Source of the DNA: Actinoplanes palleronii
GTDB lineage: Bacteria > Actinomycetota > Actinomycetes > Mycobacteriales > Micromonosporaceae
Length of the DNA: 64,000 nucleotides
NCBI RefSeq assembly: GCF_016862315.1
Contig: NZ_BOMS01000104.1
Coordinates: 1 to 64,000 of the forward strand
Direction: 5' to 3'
A program made the translations under genes and the position numbers. This document shows, one piece after another, positions 16,122 through 24,719 of this stretch (positions are counted from its first letter, which is position 1; every line of letters begins with the position of its first letter). Under the pieces are notes generated by a model. That model saw only the letters and a program-made list of their open reading frames with translations, was not told the origin of the DNA and ran no database searches.

Positions 16122-17123
16122 CTACCGCTCCCGTTCGCTGTCGGGTTTCGCCCGCAGGCTCCCGGCGTGCGCTTTCTTGGACGGATCGCGGCTGGATGTG
16201 ATCAGGCTGGCCACCGTGGTGATCACCAGGATGCCGACGATCACCGCGAGCGAGACCGGCGTGCCGACCTCCGGCACCGACGTGCTCAGCGCCTTGTGCG
16301 CCCAGTGCAGGATCAGCTTCACCCCGATGAACGCGAGGATCACGGCGAGGCCGGTGGACAGGTAGACGAGCCGGTCCAGCAGCCCCTTCACCAGGAAGAA
16401 CAGCGCGCGCAGCCCGAGCAGCGCGAACGCGTTCGCGACGAAGACGATGTAGGCCTCTTCGGTCACCCCGAACACCGCGGGGATCGAGTCGAGCGCGAAC
16501 AGGATGTCGGTGCTGCCGATCGCCAGCAGCACCAGGAACAACGGCGTGACCATCCGCCGCCCGTCCACCCGGGTGATCATCTTGCCGTCGATGTAGTCCT
16601 CGGTCACCGGCAGGAACCGCCGGCCCGCCTTGACCAGGGCATTGTCCTCGATGCTGGGGTCCTCGTCGCGATGCCGGTAGAGCTGCACCGCCGTGAAGAT
16701 CAGGATCAGCCCGAAGATCAGGAACATGAACGAGAACAGGTTCAGCAGCGTCGCGCCGAGCACAATGAAGATCACCCGCAGCACCAGCGCGATGATGATC
16801 CCGAACGTGAGCACTTCCTGCTGGTACCGCTCCGGCACCGCGAAACTGCTCATGATGATGACGAAGACGAAGAGATTGTCGACCGACAGACTCTTCTCGA
16901 CGATGTACCCGGCGAAATACTCGGCGCCGAAACCCCACCCGGCGACGCTCGCGAACACCAGACCGAAAGCGATCGCCACGCCGATATAGAAGATCGACCA
17001 ACCGGCCGCCTCCCGGAATCCGACGACGTGCGGCCGTAACACCCCCAGAGTCAGATCGAGGGCGAGCAGAGCGACGATGACGCCGATCGTCAGGGTCCAT
17101 CCGAGCGCGGTGACCTCAAGCAT
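16122..17123 (-). CDS. TerC-family integral membrane protein
   Basis: 333 residues, the usual length for actinobacterial TerC/Alx-type proteins. ATG at 17123 (MLEVTALGWTLTIGVIVALL); ORF extension further upstream has no membrane-protein character. About seven to nine transmembrane helices. Family motifs are EKSLSVDNLFVFVIIMSSF and GSTDILFALDSIPAVFG with acidic residues inside helices, and a cytoplasmic loop (VTEDYIDGKMITRVDGRRMV). The basic, Ser-rich C-terminal tail is cytoplasmic. TerC proteins are tied to tellurite resistance and to Mn2+ export or metalation of secreted proteins; here a metal-linked transport role is inferred. Confidence 0.93.
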   Translation of the reverse strand: MLEVTALGWTLTIGVIVALLALDLTLGVLRPHVVGFREAAGWSIFYIGVAIAFGLVFASVAGWGFGAEYFAGYIVEKSLSVDNLFVFVIIMSSFAVPERYQQEVLTFGIIIALVLRVIFIVLGATLLNLFSFMFLIFGLILIFTAVQLYRHRDEDPSIEDNALVKAGRRFLPVTEDYIDGKMITRVDGRRMVTPLFLVLLAIGSTDILFALDSIPAVFGVTEEAYIVFVANAFALLGLRALFFLVKGLLDRLVYLSTGLAVILAFIGVKLILHWAHKALSTSVPEVGTPVSLAVIVGILVITTVASLITSSRDPSKKAHAGSLRAKPDSERER

Positions 17124-17305
17124 CCTCAAAGAATCCCCAGAGCCAGGGCAAAGAACACCAAGAACTCCCTGCAAGATCCCTGTAAATCGTCGAGGTCCGC
17201 TCCCCATTCGGTCCGACATTTTCCGGTACGCAGGGAGAGCCCCGCCCCGGTCGTGCGCCCGCGAGGGATACCCCACTCCCGGCCGCGGCCGCTTAATCTC
17301 TCCCC

Positions 17306-17944
17306 GTGGACACCGCCGGCAGGATCGCAGCGTGGCTCGTGGACGGGCCGTCCCGCTCCGGGGAGCCGGGGCTGTCCGAGACCGAGTTGCTGCGTGCGGA
17401 GCAGACCTTCGGCCTGACCTTTCCGCCGTTGCTGCGCGAGGTGCTGGGCCGGGTCCATCCGGTGCGGCGCTACGTCTCCCCGCAACCGTGGCACCCGCCG
17501 TCGTCACCGTCGTACCCGGATTGGCGGTTGCGGGATGTGGCCGGGACCCGCAGCCTGATCGCGATCCCGGCCGACGGTGTGGTCTTCGATGTCGAGGAGA
17601 ACGACTTCTGGTGGCATGCCTGGGGTCCGCGCCCCGAGGGCGTGCCGGAGCGGCTGACGGTGGCCCGCCGGGAGGTGGCGTTGGTCCCGGAGCTGATCCC
17701 GCTCTTCGGGCACCTCTACGTCGCCGCCTCCGACGACTCACCGGTGTTCCGCATCATCCAGACGGACGTGCGGCTCTTCGCGCTCGCGCTCGCCGGCCTC
17801 GCCGATGTCACCGACGAGGGACCGGCTCCGGCGCTCGCGGAATGGCCGGTGGGCGTGGTCCCGTTCTGGAGCGACCTGCACGCGTATGCCGCACACCGCG
17901 ACACCGAGAGTCCTTTCGCCCACCTGGCAACCGGCGGCTTCTGA
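17306..17944 (+). CDS. SMI1/KNR4 family protein
   Basis: 212 residues. GTG start at 17306. The N-terminal part (ETELLRAEQTFGLTFPPLLREVLG) and the following FDVEENDFWWHAWGPRP resemble the SMI1/KNR4 (SUKH) fold. In bacteria this family often contains immunity proteins of polymorphic toxins, but no toxin gene is visible nearby, so it may be an orphan immunity or housekeeping SUKH protein. Divergent from TerC with ~180 bases between. Confidence 0.75.
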   Translation: MDTAGRIAAWLVDGPSRSGEPGLSETELLRAEQTFGLTFPPLLREVLGRVHPVRRYVSPQPWHPPSSPSYPDWRLRDVAGTRSLIAIPADGVVFDVEENDFWWHAWGPRPEGVPERLTVARREVALVPELIPLFGHLYVAASDDSPVFRIIQTDVRLFALALAGLADVTDEGPAPALAEWPVGVVPFWSDLHAYAAHRDTESPFAHLATGGF

Positions 17945-18090
17945 CCGGCCGCCCTCATCCACCGGCACGGCCGCCAGTCACCGACCGGCTGGCGCACACG
18001 GTTGTGTCCGGCGCCACGAGGCAGCCGCCAGGCGAGTGACCGGGTGCCGGCGAGTGCCCTCGCTCCGGGCCGGCGCGCGTGCCTGGCCTT

Positions 18091-18600
18091 GCGCTCCGGG
18101 CCGGGGCGCGAGTGACCCCGGCGGGGTGCGCACGGTGTCGGCCTGGGGGAATGCCGGGCCCGATGATCGCCGGCTGTTCGTTCCGGCCGCCTCGTGGGCG
18201 GCGAGGGTGCACGATGCCCGGTCGGAGATGTCCGCCGCCTCCGGGGAGGGCGGTCAGAGTCCGCAATGCCAGATCGCGTGCGTCTACCGCCCGCCCGGGG
18301 GCGGCAACCGCACGCACAACGCGATCGAGGACCGCCACCGCCCCCGATCCGGCCCACTGCGAGCCCCTGCCGCCCCACCGGCGCCGAGCGCGGGCTTCCG
18401 CCGCCCCGCCGGTATCGATCACCCGTCCGGCTGTCCAGCAACACTGAGCGATGGAGCGTCCCGGCCCGTGACGACGCCCCACTCACCTGGCCCGAACACA
18501 TCGGACAGCACTCCAACGATGCAGGCCCACCGAGATCAAGACAGGTGGCGTTCGGCGGCGGTGTCCGGCGCCGCGAGGCGGCGGTCAGTGCCAGCTGTGG
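18091..18600. repeat. large duplicated non-coding block, copy B
   Basis: About 510 bases aligning with 629-1207 in the same orientation. The match runs from GCGCTCCGGGCCGGGG (18091) through the 49-base hairpin-forming segment at 18297-18345, the CCGCCCC repeat section and ACATCGGACA, to GGCGGTCAGTGCCAGCTG near 18600. Differences are substitutions and small indels spread evenly, including one 31-bp repeat unit fewer than copy A. It lies, with a hairpin repeat between, just beyond the 3' end of a minus-strand gene, the same arrangement as copy A. Confidence 0.8.
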
Positions 18601-18603
18601 GCC

Positions 18604-18662
18604 GGTGGCTGGTGCTGAGGGGTGTGTCCGGCGGGTTGAGGCACCCCTCGGGGTCAGCCGGG
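18604..18662. repeat. dispersed hairpin repeat, copy 4
   Basis: GGTGGCTGGTGCTGAGGGGT on the left and AGGCACCCCTCGGGGTCAGC on the right form a long imperfect stem. Its right edge is within two bases of the dioxygenase stop codon (18664-18666), so it would act in the 3' UTR of that gene. Confidence 0.85.
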
Positions 18663-18663
18663 G

Positions 18664-19431
18664 TCAGGTGGTGAGGAAGGAGCGCTTGGACAGGCCCATC
18701 CAGAAGCCGTCGATCGGCTGGTCGGGGGACTGCTCGGGGGTGCCGGACGCGCCCAGCGTCAGGAACATCGGGGCGAAGTGCTCGATGGTCGGGTGCGCAT
18801 ACGGCATCCCGGGCGCCACCGACCGGAAGTCGGCCAGCTCGTCGACCGCCCCGCGGGCCAGCGTCTCGGCGGTCCACGCGTCGAACTCGCGGGACCAGCC
18901 CGGCGCGGCCGCCTCGGGCCGCCAGTCGCGCAGGAACGGCAGGCCGTGCGTGGTGAAGCCGGACCCGACGATCAGCACACCCTCGTCGCGCAGCGGCGCG
19001 AGCCGGGCGCCGAGCTCGAGCAGCCGATCCGGTTCCAGGGTGGGCAGCGACATCTGCAGCACCGGGATGTCGGCGTCCGGGTACATCACCGTCAGCGGGA
19101 CGTACGCGCCGTGGTCGAGCCCGCGGGTGGTGCGGGCGACCGTCTCGCCGTCCGGCATCAGCGCGGCGACCTGGTCGGCGAGGACCGGTGCGCCGGGCGC
19201 GCGGTACTGCACCTGGTAGAAGCGCTGGGCGAAGCCGCCGAAGTCGTAGACCAGCGGCACGGTCTCGGTGGCACCGAGCATCAACGGCGCGGACTCCCAG
19301 TGGGCCGAGGCCATCAGGATCGCCTTCGGCCGGGGGAGGCCGGCCGCCAGCTCCTGCAACTGGGCGACCCAGGTGGGGTCGTCCACCAATGGTGGCGCTC
19401 CGTGACTCAGGAACAGGGTGGGCATCCGCAC
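18664..19431 (-). CDS. DODA-type extradiol ring-opening dioxygenase
   Basis: 255 residues. N-terminal PTLFLSHGAPPLVDDPTW carries the metal-ligand His of the LigB/DODA (YgiD-like) class III dioxygenases; FTTHGLPFLRDW near residue 155 supplies a further conserved His. The family opens catechol-type rings such as DOPA using non-haem Fe2+ or Zn2+. GTG at 19431 is placed 5 bases after GGAGG; an ATG six bases downstream is less well spaced. Single gene, with hairpin repeat copy 4 at its stop and an AT-rich upstream region. Confidence 0.9.
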   Translation of the reverse strand: MRMPTLFLSHGAPPLVDDPTWVAQLQELAAGLPRPKAILMASAHWESAPLMLGATETVPLVYDFGGFAQRFYQVQYRAPGAPVLADQVAALMPDGETVARTTRGLDHGAYVPLTVMYPDADIPVLQMSLPTLEPDRLLELGARLAPLRDEGVLIVGSGFTTHGLPFLRDWRPEAAAPGWSREFDAWTAETLARGAVDELADFRSVAPGMPYAHPTIEHFAPMFLTLGASGTPEQSPDQPIDGFWMGLSKRSFLTT

Positions 19432-19854
19432 GGCGACCTCCGTTGAAACTTCAACTAACTGGCACCACGGTACGCCGGAATGCTTGCTCCATCAACTATC
19501 CGCAAAGAAGCTTACGTACAGTAGTTTTTGATCTTGTTTTGTCACACTCAGCAATCGACCGCGCACGTTAAAAGTGATAGATGATCTTGTAAATTTATGT
19601 AAACATTTGTTGATCTCCGAGGTCGCGCCACGTTATTGATCGATGCTCAAACTCCCTGGAAGCGCATGTGATCAACTTCGCCTACTGTGGAGTCGACATT
19701 TGTCGCATCTGGACGTTGCGAGAAACGACCGGGTTTGGCAGGCTACACGCGGTCGCGCTACGGGGAGCGCAACGTCATTGCTTCGTGAAACTCACCTTGA
19801 TTACGTTCGGTGAACAGCGCGGGCATTCCCAAGGCGTCGAGAGGAGAACAAGCC
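19432..19854. other. AT-richer divergent intergenic region
   Basis: 423 bases between the dioxygenase and GPP34 starts. 19490-19640 is markedly AT-rich for this genome (for example TAGTTTTTGATCTTG and TTGTAAATTTATGTAAAC), typical of an actinobacterial promoter region. A 73-codon ORF from 19668 has no ribosome binding site and overlaps the next gene; I do not call it. Promoters are expected in both directions but no single -35/-10 pair is certain. Confidence 0.5.
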
Positions 19855-20505
19855 GTGGCGTTACCGCCGCAGCTACCGCCCGCGGATGATCTGTACCTCA
19901 CCGCTCATGACTCGATCCGGGGCAAATCTTTGCTGTCCCCGGCAACACTCGGTCTGGGCCTGGGGGCAGCACTGCTGGGTGAGCTGATGCTCTGGCGCCG
20001 CATCGACCTCGTCGAGAGCGAGCTGATCGTCATCGACGAACGGCCGACCGGCGACGCCGCCACCACCGCACTGCTCGAGCAGATCCGGCGCGAGGCCGGT
20101 CAGCACGGAGTGCGTAACTGGATCTCCTATCTGTCCACCGGCATCGCCACCGACCTGGTCGAACGCCGCCTCGCCCGCGGCGGCCTGATCCAGCGTCAGG
20201 AGAAACGCGGACTGCTCGGCACCAAGGTCTCCTTCGTGCCGTCCGACTCGATGACCGCCGGATGGCCCGCCACCCGGATCCGCACGAAGGTCTCCCGCGA
20301 CGAGCAACTCGACGTCGCCGATCTGCTGCTCGCCGGTCTGATCCTGGCCACCGGCCTGGACCAGCAGGTGCTCGCGACCCTCAACGCCCGTGACCGGGCC
20401 CGGCTGTTCGACCAGTTCCGGCGCCTGTTCCCGGCCATGCTCCAGCAGCTCGTCGCGCACGCCGAGGCAGCCGTCGGCGACGCCGTGATGGCCCGGCGCG
20501 CCTGA
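19855..20505 (+). CDS. GPP34 (Golgi phosphoprotein 3-like) family protein
   Basis: 216 residues. GTG at 19855 follows GAGGAG by about 8 bases. The N-terminal pattern (PPADDLYLTAHDSIRGKSLL, then LGLGLGAALLGELMLW) and the later helical part (DVADLLLAGLILATGLDQQV) match actinobacterial GPP34 proteins, which resemble the yeast Vps74/GOLPH3 phosphoinositide-binding fold. Peripheral membrane association is expected, but the bacterial function is unknown. It is 54 bases upstream of an APC permease on the same strand. Confidence 0.9.
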   Translation: MALPPQLPPADDLYLTAHDSIRGKSLLSPATLGLGLGAALLGELMLWRRIDLVESELIVIDERPTGDAATTALLEQIRREAGQHGVRNWISYLSTGIATDLVERRLARGGLIQRQEKRGLLGTKVSFVPSDSMTAGWPATRIRTKVSRDEQLDVADLLLAGLILATGLDQQVLATLNARDRARLFDQFRRLFPAMLQQLVAHAEAAVGDAVMARRA

Positions 20506-20559
20506 CCCACCACAGAGTCTTCTCTCTCCCTCACCCCTCATAAATATCTGGAGATACGC

Positions 20560-22083
20560 GTGTCCTCGACCGCAACCCAACCCGCGGAGAGTCAGCTCTC
20601 CAACGCCCTTGCCCGGGACCGGCTCGGCGTGGCCGCCGTGGTGTTCTTCGTGATGTCCGCGGCCGCCCCGCTGACCGTGGTCGCCGGCGTGGTGCCGACC
20701 GGCCTCGCGGTGACCGGCCTGACCGGCATCTCGATCGCGTTCATCGCGGTCGCCGTGATCCTGGCGATCTTCTCGGTCGGCTACGTGGCGATGGCCCGGC
20801 ACATCTCCAACGCCGGCGCGTTCTACGCGTACGTGGCCCGTGGCCTCGGCCGCCCGACCGGTGTCGGCGCGTCCTGGGTGGCGCTGCTGGCCTACAACAT
20901 GTTCCAGTGCGCCTCGTACGGTGGGTTCGGCGCGATCGCCCAGCCGCTGTTCGTCGACTGGTTCGGCATCGACCTCCCGTGGTGGGCGTTCGGCCTGGTC
21001 GCCTGGGCCCTGGTCGCGGTCCTGGGTGTGCGTGACGTCGCCGTCAACGGCAAGGTGCTCGCCACCCTGCTGGTCGCCGAGATCGCGCTGACCGTGGTGT
21101 TCAGCATCGCCGAGATCCTCTCCGACGGTTTCCACGCCTCGTCCGCACCGGTCGACGTGTCGTCGCTGACCGGTGCCGGCTCCGGCGCGCTGCTGGTCAT
21201 GGCGATCACCGGCTTCGTCGGCTTCGAGCAGTCCGTGGTGTTCAGCGAGGAGTCCCGCGACCCGAAGCGCACCGTGCCGCGCTCCACGTACATCGCGATC
21301 GCCCTGATCGCCGTGATCTACGCGTTCGCCTCCTGGGCGATGATCTCCGCGGCCGGTTCCGACCAGGTCGTCGCGCGGGCCGGCGAGGAGGGCCCCGAGC
21401 TCTTCTTCAACCTGGCCGCCGGTCCGCTCGGCAGCATCGCGCTGCACCTGGGCCACATCCTGTTCCTGACCTCGCTGATCGCCGCGATGATCTCGTTCCA
21501 CAACATCATCTCGCGCTACATGTTCTCGCTCGGCCGCGAAGGCGTGGTGCCGCGTCTGTTCGGCCGCACCGTGCCGGGCACCGGCGCGCCTAAGAACGGC
21601 TCGCTCGCCCAGTCGGCGGTCGGCCTCATCGTGATCGTGGCCTACGCGGTCGCCGGCTGGGACCCGCTGGTCCAGCTGTTCTTCTGGGGCGGCACCGGTG
21701 GTGGCCTCGGCGTGCTGCTGCTGATCACGCTCACCGGGTTCGCGGTCATCGCGTACTTCGCCCGCAACCGCACCGACGAGGACGTGCTGCACCGGATCAT
21801 CGCCCCGGTCATCGGCGCGGTGCTCCTGGTGATCGTGTCCTACCTGGCGCTGAGCAACATCGCCACCCTGCTCGGCGTGGACCCGGACAGCACCACGGCC
21901 GTCGCGGTGCCGGGCTCGTTCCTGGTCGTGCTGGTCGCCGGCATCATCTGGGGCCTGTTCCTGCGCAGCTCCCGGCCGCAGATCTACTCGGGCATCGGCA
22001 TGGGCGCCAACAGCGCGACCACCGGCGGCGGCGGTTTCTCCGCGGCGCTGAACGAGACCCCCGACCAGGGATACCACCGATGA
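20560..22083 (+). CDS. APC-superfamily amino acid permease
   Basis: 507 residues with about 12 transmembrane helices. The first helix carries GVAAVVFFVMSAAAPLTVVA, and GFVGFEQSVVFSEESRDPKR in the middle matches the APC cytoplasmic loop. GTG at 20560 is preceded by GGAG. Cytoplasmic membrane importer of an amino acid or amine; specificity not readable. It overlaps the following acetyltransferase by ATGA, so the two are co-translated, which suggests that the imported compound may be acetylated. Confidence 0.92.
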   Translation: MSSTATQPAESQLSNALARDRLGVAAVVFFVMSAAAPLTVVAGVVPTGLAVTGLTGISIAFIAVAVILAIFSVGYVAMARHISNAGAFYAYVARGLGRPTGVGASWVALLAYNMFQCASYGGFGAIAQPLFVDWFGIDLPWWAFGLVAWALVAVLGVRDVAVNGKVLATLLVAEIALTVVFSIAEILSDGFHASSAPVDVSSLTGAGSGALLVMAITGFVGFEQSVVFSEESRDPKRTVPRSTYIAIALIAVIYAFASWAMISAAGSDQVVARAGEEGPELFFNLAAGPLGSIALHLGHILFLTSLIAAMISFHNIISRYMFSLGREGVVPRLFGRTVPGTGAPKNGSLAQSAVGLIVIVAYAVAGWDPLVQLFFWGGTGGGLGVLLLITLTGFAVIAYFARNRTDEDVLHRIIAPVIGAVLLVIVSYLALSNIATLLGVDPDSTTAVAVPGSFLVVLVAGIIWGLFLRSSRPQIYSGIGMGANSATTGGGGFSAALNETPDQGYHR

Positions 22084-22682
22084 GCGAGTTCACCATCCGG
22101 TCCGCCCGGGCCGACGAGCTCGCCGCGATCGGCGCCCTGGTCTCGAAGTCGTTCGACGAGCTCGACGCGGACGCGTACCTGGTCCCGGTCCCCGAGGACC
22201 GCGAGCGGATCATGGCGGACTTCTTCACCCTGGAGACCGAGTACGCCTTCAGCCACGGCAAGGTCGAGGTCATCGACCACGCCGACGGCGGGTACGCGGC
22301 CGCGGCGGTCTGGTACAACCGGGTCGACCCGCTGCCCGAGTTCCCGGGGTACATGGACCGGCTCACCGCGCTGGCCGGTGACCACCTGGACCGGTTCGGC
22401 GCGCTCGGCGAGCTGTTCGAGAAGAACCACCCCACCGACCAGCACTGGCACCTGCAGTTCCTGGCGGTACGCCCGGACCACCAGGGTCACGGCCTGGGCG
22501 GCAAGCTGATGAAGAACGTCCACGACATCCTGGACGAGCAGGGCATCCCGGCCTATCTCGAGGCCACGAACGAGAACAACGTGCGGCTGTACCGCCGGTA
22601 CGGCTACACCGACATGGACCCGTTCGCGATCCTGCTGCCGGACGGCACCCCGTTCTTCCGGATGTGGCGTCCCGCTTCCTGA
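22080..22682 (+). CDS. GNAT-family N-acetyltransferase
   Basis: 200 residues. The acetyl-CoA binding motif A is FLAVRPDHQGHGLGGKLM (Q-x-x-G-x-G type), followed by AYLEATNENNVRLYRRYGY, the usual motif B region. ATG at 22080 overlaps the permease stop by four bases. The substrate is probably a small amine or amino acid linked to the coupled APC permease. A strong terminator follows 12 bases past the stop. Confidence 0.92.
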   Translation: MSEFTIRSARADELAAIGALVSKSFDELDADAYLVPVPEDRERIMADFFTLETEYAFSHGKVEVIDHADGGYAAAAVWYNRVDPLPEFPGYMDRLTALAGDHLDRFGALGELFEKNHPTDQHWHLQFLAVRPDHQGHGLGGKLMKNVHDILDEQGIPAYLEATNENNVRLYRRYGYTDMDPFAILLPDGTPFFRMWRPAS

Positions 22683-22693
22683 CCGCGGTGACC

Positions 22694-22728
22694 AGGAGGG
22701 GCGCGGGCGATAAGCCCGCGCCCCTCCT
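22694..22728 (+). terminator. strong intrinsic terminator
   Basis: A perfect 15-bp stem (AGGAGGGGCGCGGGC with GCCCGCGCCCCTCCT) and a 5-base loop (GATAA), followed by GTCGTTTT. It closes the permease-acetyltransferase transcript before the inositol operon. Confidence 0.9.
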
Positions 22729-22746
22729 GTCGTTTTCCGCCAGCCC

Positions 22747-22775
22747 TTGACGCGGGCGCGGTCGCGTAATTACAT
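22747..22775 (+). promoter_or_regulatory. candidate promoter of the inositol operon
   Basis: TTGACG (22747-22752) followed 17 bases later by TTACAT (22770-22775); TAATTA at 22767 would give a shorter spacer of 14. An 8-bp palindrome GTAATTAC covers 22766-22773. It is the only sigma-70-like site between the terminator and iolC. Confidence 0.45.
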
Positions 22776-22891
22776 CGATTCAGGTCCACTCAGCCTCGCT
22801 GGACGATGACCGGCTGCTGACGGCTTGGTTGATTGCGTCCGTGACCGCACGGGACCTGACCCTCCCGGGTGGATTGGCCGGAGGGACGGAC

Positions 22892-23833
22892 ATGTCCGCA
22901 CACGAGGTCCTGACGATGGGCCGCATCGGCGTCGACCTGTATCCCGAGCAGATCGGCGTGCCGCTCGGCGAGGTGCGGACGTTCGCCAAGTCCCTCGGCG
23001 GCAGCGCGTCCAATGTGGCGGTGGCCGCGGCCCGGTACGGCCGTCGCGCCGCGGTGATCACCCGGGTCGGCGCCGACCCGTTCGGGGAGTACCTGCGCAC
23101 CGCGCTGCGCGGCTTCGGGGTGGACGACCGGTTCGTCGGCACGGTGCCGCACCTGCCCACCCCGGTGACGTTCTGCGAGATCTTCCCGCCGGACCACTTC
23201 CCGCTCTACTTCTACCGCTACCCCAAGGCCCCGGACTTGGAGATCCATCCGTCCGAGTTGGACCTGGACGCGATCCGCCGGGCCGACATCTTCTGGGTCA
23301 CCGGCACCGGCCTCAGCGCTGAGCCCTCCCGCACGGCGACGCTGACCGCCCTGAAAGAGCGTAATAAATCGGGAATAACCGTCTTCGACCTCGACTGGCG
23401 TCCGATGTTCTGGGACTCCCCGGCCGAGGCCCGGCACTGGTACATCGAGGCGCTGCGCCACACCACGGTCGCCGTCGGCAACCTGGCCGAGGTCGAAGTC
23501 GCGGTGGGCCGGGCGAACCCGGAACGGGCGCTTCTCCAACACGGAGTCGACCTCGCGGTGATCAAGCGGGGCCCGGCCGGAGTGCTGGCCGCATGCAAGG
23601 ACCAGAAGGTGGAAGCCCCACCAGAAAAGATAAAAACCCTCAACGGCCTCGGCGCCGGCGACGCGTTCGGCGGCGCCCTCTGCCACGGCCTCCTCGCCGG
23701 CTGGGACCTGCCCGCCACGATCCGCTTCGCCAACGCCGCCGGCGCCCTGGTCGCCACCCGGCTGGCCTGCGCCGACGCCATGCCGTCCGAGGCCGAGGTC
23801 CGTGACCTGCTGGCCGGCGCCGGCCATGGCTGA
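22892..23833 (+). CDS. iolC: 5-dehydro-2-deoxygluconokinase, PfkB family
   Basis: 313 residues. A PfkB sugar kinase with signature 1 KSLGGSASNVAVAAARYG and signature 2 NGLGAGDAFGGALCHG, whose Asp is the catalytic base. In myo-inositol catabolism IolC phosphorylates 2-deoxy-5-keto-gluconate. The assignment rests on family plus the adjacent iolB, iolD and mmsA genes. ATG at 22892 is preceded by GGAGG about 9 bases upstream, preferred over an in-frame codon at 22829. First gene of the operon; iolB starts inside its last codons. Confidence 0.93.
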   Translation: MSAHEVLTMGRIGVDLYPEQIGVPLGEVRTFAKSLGGSASNVAVAAARYGRRAAVITRVGADPFGEYLRTALRGFGVDDRFVGTVPHLPTPVTFCEIFPPDHFPLYFYRYPKAPDLEIHPSELDLDAIRRADIFWVTGTGLSAEPSRTATLTALKERNKSGITVFDLDWRPMFWDSPAEARHWYIEALRHTTVAVGNLAEVEVAVGRANPERALLQHGVDLAVIKRGPAGVLAACKDQKVEAPPEKIKTLNGLGAGDAFGGALCHGLLAGWDLPATIRFANAAGALVATRLACADAMPSEAEVRDLLAGAGHG

Positions 23834-24719
23834 GGCCCGGGTCAACCCGGTGATCCCCCGGGGCAGCACCGCGGCCCGCCCGTTCGACGTGGTGGTCGGA
23901 CCGGAGAGCGCCGGCTGGACGCACAGCGGACTGCGGGTGGTGCAGCTGCCGGTCGGCGGCCGGGTCAAGTTCGGCACCGGCGCCGACGAGGTGCTGGTCC
24001 TGCCACTCGCCGGTGGCTGTGACGTGGCGTGCGACGACGAACGCCTCACCCTGACCGGCCGCCGCTCGGTCTTCTCCCGGGTCACCGACTTCGCGTACCT
24101 GCCGCGCGACGCCGTGGTCACCCTGCGGGCGCCCAACGGCGGGCGGTTCGCGCTGCCCGCAGCCCGGGCCCGGCGCCGGCTGCCGTTCCGCTACGGCCCG
24201 GCCGAGGAGGTACCGGTCGAGCTGCGCGGCGCCGGGTCCGCGAGCCGCCAGGTCAACAATTTCTGTACGCCGGAGTCCTTCGACGCGGACGCCCTGATCG
24301 CGGTCGAGGTGCTCACCCCCGGTGGCAACTGGTCGTCCTACCCGCCGCACAAGCACGACGAGCCGGGCCCGGACGAGAGCCGCCTCGAGGAGATCTACTA
24401 CTTCGAGGTGGCGCCGTCCCCGTCCGGCCGGCCCGGCTGCGGATACCAGCGGGTCTACGGCCACCCGGACCGCCCGATCGACGTCTGCGCCGAGGTCCGC
24501 AGCGGCGACGTGGTGCTGATCCCGTACGGCTGGCACGGCCCGTCGATGGCCGCCCCCGGCTACGACCTCTACTACCTGAACGTGATGGCCGGCCCCGGTG
24601 AACGGCGCTGGCTGATCCGCGACGACCCGGCGCACGGCTGGGTCCGCGACACGTGGGCGGCCCAGAAGGTCGACCCACGGCTGCCCCTCACCTCGGACCG
24701 GGAGCGGAGAAGACTGTGA
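23826..24719 (+). CDS. iolB: 5-deoxy-glucuronate isomerase
   Basis: 297 residues, normal IolB length. A bicupin fold with metal-ligand residues in SSYPPHKHDEPGPDESRLEE and the following IYYFEV, and a later His in IPYGWHGPSMAAPGYDLYYL. It converts 5-deoxy-glucuronate to 2-deoxy-5-keto-gluconate, the IolC substrate. ATG at 23826 overlaps the iolC stop by 8 bases; the iolD GTG overlaps its stop (GTGA). Confidence 0.95.
   Translation: MAEARVNPVIPRGSTAARPFDVVVGPESAGWTHSGLRVVQLPVGGRVKFGTGADEVLVLPLAGGCDVACDDERLTLTGRRSVFSRVTDFAYLPRDAVVTLRAPNGGRFALPAARARRRLPFRYGPAEEVPVELRGAGSASRQVNNFCTPESFDADALIAVEVLTPGGNWSSYPPHKHDEPGPDESRLEEIYYFEVAPSPSGRPGCGYQRVYGHPDRPIDVCAEVRSGDVVLIPYGWHGPSMAAPGYDLYYLNVMAGPGERRWLIRDDPAHGWVRDTWAAQKVDPRLPLTSDRERRRL

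Larger units (their letters stand above)
17945..18663. other. gene-free region between convergent genes
   Basis: 719 bases with no credible gene. A degenerate hairpin-like segment at about 17987-18038 (CCGGCTGGCGCACACGG ... GAGGCAGCCGCCAGG) is followed by block B (18091-18600) and an intact hairpin repeat (18604-18662) that touches the dioxygenase stop codon. Confidence 0.75.

Noticed and set aside
17306..17944. SMI1/KNR4 protein as part of a toxin-immunity pair
   Set aside because: No toxin-like gene or polymorphic toxin feature is next to it; the neighbours are TerC and non-coding repeats.
19668..19889. 73-codon plus-strand ORF before GPP34
   Set aside because: No ribosome binding site, no known motif, and it overlaps the well-supported GPP34 start; it lies in an AT-rich promoter region.
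19873..22077. 734-codon frame on the minus strand
   Set aside because: Antisense to the GPP34 and APC permease genes; rich in Gly, Arg, His and Asp with no fold pattern, while the plus strand carries clear membrane-protein codon use.
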